Positions 5,585 to 6,209 of a DNA stretch of 6,209 bases are shown piece by piece. Every line of letters begins with the position of its first letter. The stretch's first letter is position 1. This DNA comes from an uncultured Bacteroidota bacterium (lineage in GTDB: Bacteria > Bacteroidota > Bacteroidia > B-17B0 > Aurantibacillaceae): contig CAIXZI010000537.1 in assembly GCA_903923915.1 (NCBI GenBank), positions 1-6,209 of the forward strand, in the 5' to 3' direction. A program made the position numbers and the translations under genes. The notes beneath the pieces were generated by a model. That model ran no database searches, was not told the origin of the DNA, and saw only the letters and a program-made list of their open reading frames with translations.

Positions 5585-6209
5585 TTGTTAAAGTATACAT
5601 ACATAAAATATCTTCTGCCAATAGTGGCTGTTGCTTATATTTTATTGGAAACAAGACAGCATCAGGATTTTGACATTTTTCTTTTAGCCTCTAAAGATTT
5701 TTTGCATGGCGAAAATATTTTCGTTCATCATTACGAAGATGGTTTTCGGTTTTTTTATAGTCCGTTATTTGCCGCTATTTTAATTCCGTTTACGTTTTTA
5801 CCCGTTTATTTGGCACGCATTATTTGGCTTACACTTAATGTATTTGCTTTGTTTCGAGTGTTTAAGCTGATAAAAAACTATTTAGATTTTTCTGTTTTTT
5901 CAGACAAACAAAAAATACTTTTTAATTTAATTTCAGTTATTTTTTCGGCAAAACTGATTTTAGATAATTTTCATAACGGACAAGTAACCATATTTATGTT
6001 GCTGTTTATGTTTGAGGGACTTCGATTAATAAAGGCTGATAAAGCCTTATGGGGTGCGGCTCTCATAGCATTGGGAATAAATTTTAAATTTCTTCCATTA
6101 GTATTATTACCTTATTTATTTTACAACAAACAATTAAAAGCTTGCGCATTTATAGTTTTTTGGTATGTGGTGTTTTTATTTCTACCCGCCTTAATTTGTG
6201 GTTTTGAAT
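5585..6209 (+). CDS. GT87/DUF2029-like membrane glycosyltransferase, N-terminal part (3' end outside window)
   Basis: The frame stays open from 5567 to the right edge, giving at least 208 codons, and the product is strongly hydrophobic. The first membrane segment is about 9-21. It is followed by an extracytoplasmic-looking loop with DFDIFLLASKDFLHGENIF (28-46), which has the acidic-plus-LxxGxxxY/F pattern seen at this place in GT-C fold glycosyltransferases of the GT87/DUF2029 group. Next come YSPL (58-61), further membrane segments, NGQV (G132, Q133) and NFKFLPLVLLPYLF (K168), also typical of that group. Such enzymes use polyprenyl-phosphate sugars at the outer face of the inner membrane; D28 or D30 is the likely catalytic acid by analogy, and substrate is unknown. 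No ATG occurs near the 5' end, so TTG at 5585 (or 5582) is inferred as start from promoter spacing and the first membrane helix. Confidence 0.75.
   Translation, partial: MLKYTYIKYLLPIVAVAYILLETRQHQDFDIFLLASKDFLHGENIFVHHYEDGFRFFYSPLFAAILIPFTFLPVYLARIIWLTLNVFALFRVFKLIKNYLDFSVFSDKQKILFNLISVIFSAKLILDNFHNGQVTIFMLLFMFEGLRLIKADKALWGAALIALGINFKFLPLVLLPYLFYNKQLKACAFIVFWYVVFLFLPALICGFE

Noticed and set aside
1..6209. CRISPR array, tRNA, rRNA, transposase, phage or defence genes
   Set aside because: No regularly spaced repeats, no cloverleaf-like sequence and no such protein motif was seen on either strand; all long frames are accounted for by other families.

Overview
This window is most likely a piece of a Bacteroidota (Flavobacteriales- or Sphingobacteriales-like) chromosome. 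The evidence is AT-rich DNA, A-rich leaders with no Shine-Dalgarno sequence, three exact matches to the Bacteroidota -7 promoter element TANNTTTG placed sensibly before genes, and protein families typical of that phylum (a large AsmA-like protein, DUF983, an MBL-rhodanese fusion). The genus cannot be told from the sequence alone.

Layout from left to right: (1) the 3' end of an AsmA-like envelope protein gene whose start lies outside the window. (2) An 89-bp structured repeat directly after its stop codon. (3) A promoter with nested palindromes, then a plus-strand cluster of three genes: a CstB-type persulfide dioxygenase/rhodanese fusion, a DUF983 membrane protein with two CxxC pairs, and shikimate kinase (aroK). 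The last two overlap by 4 bp. (4) A convergent junction holding a second, inverted copy of the repeat, which supplies the aroK stop codon, and a separate GC-rich hairpin. (5) purT on the minus strand. (6) A gene-free divergent region of about 320 bp (5262-5584) with a promoter in each direction and a second type of repeat/hairpin. (7) The 5' part of a plus-strand multi-pass membrane protein resembling GT87/DUF2029 glycosyltransferases. It is cut by the window end and apparently starts at TTG.

The genes are mostly housekeeping: sulfide/persulfide detoxification, aromatic amino acid precursor synthesis, formate-dependent purine synthesis and envelope biogenesis. I see no defence system, phage, transposase, CRISPR array, tRNA or rRNA. 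The strongest unexplained signal is the pair of 88-89 bp repeats. Their sequences differ, but the changes keep the same hairpins, including a conserved bulged base. The next is the nested palindrome at the persulfide dioxygenase promoter.
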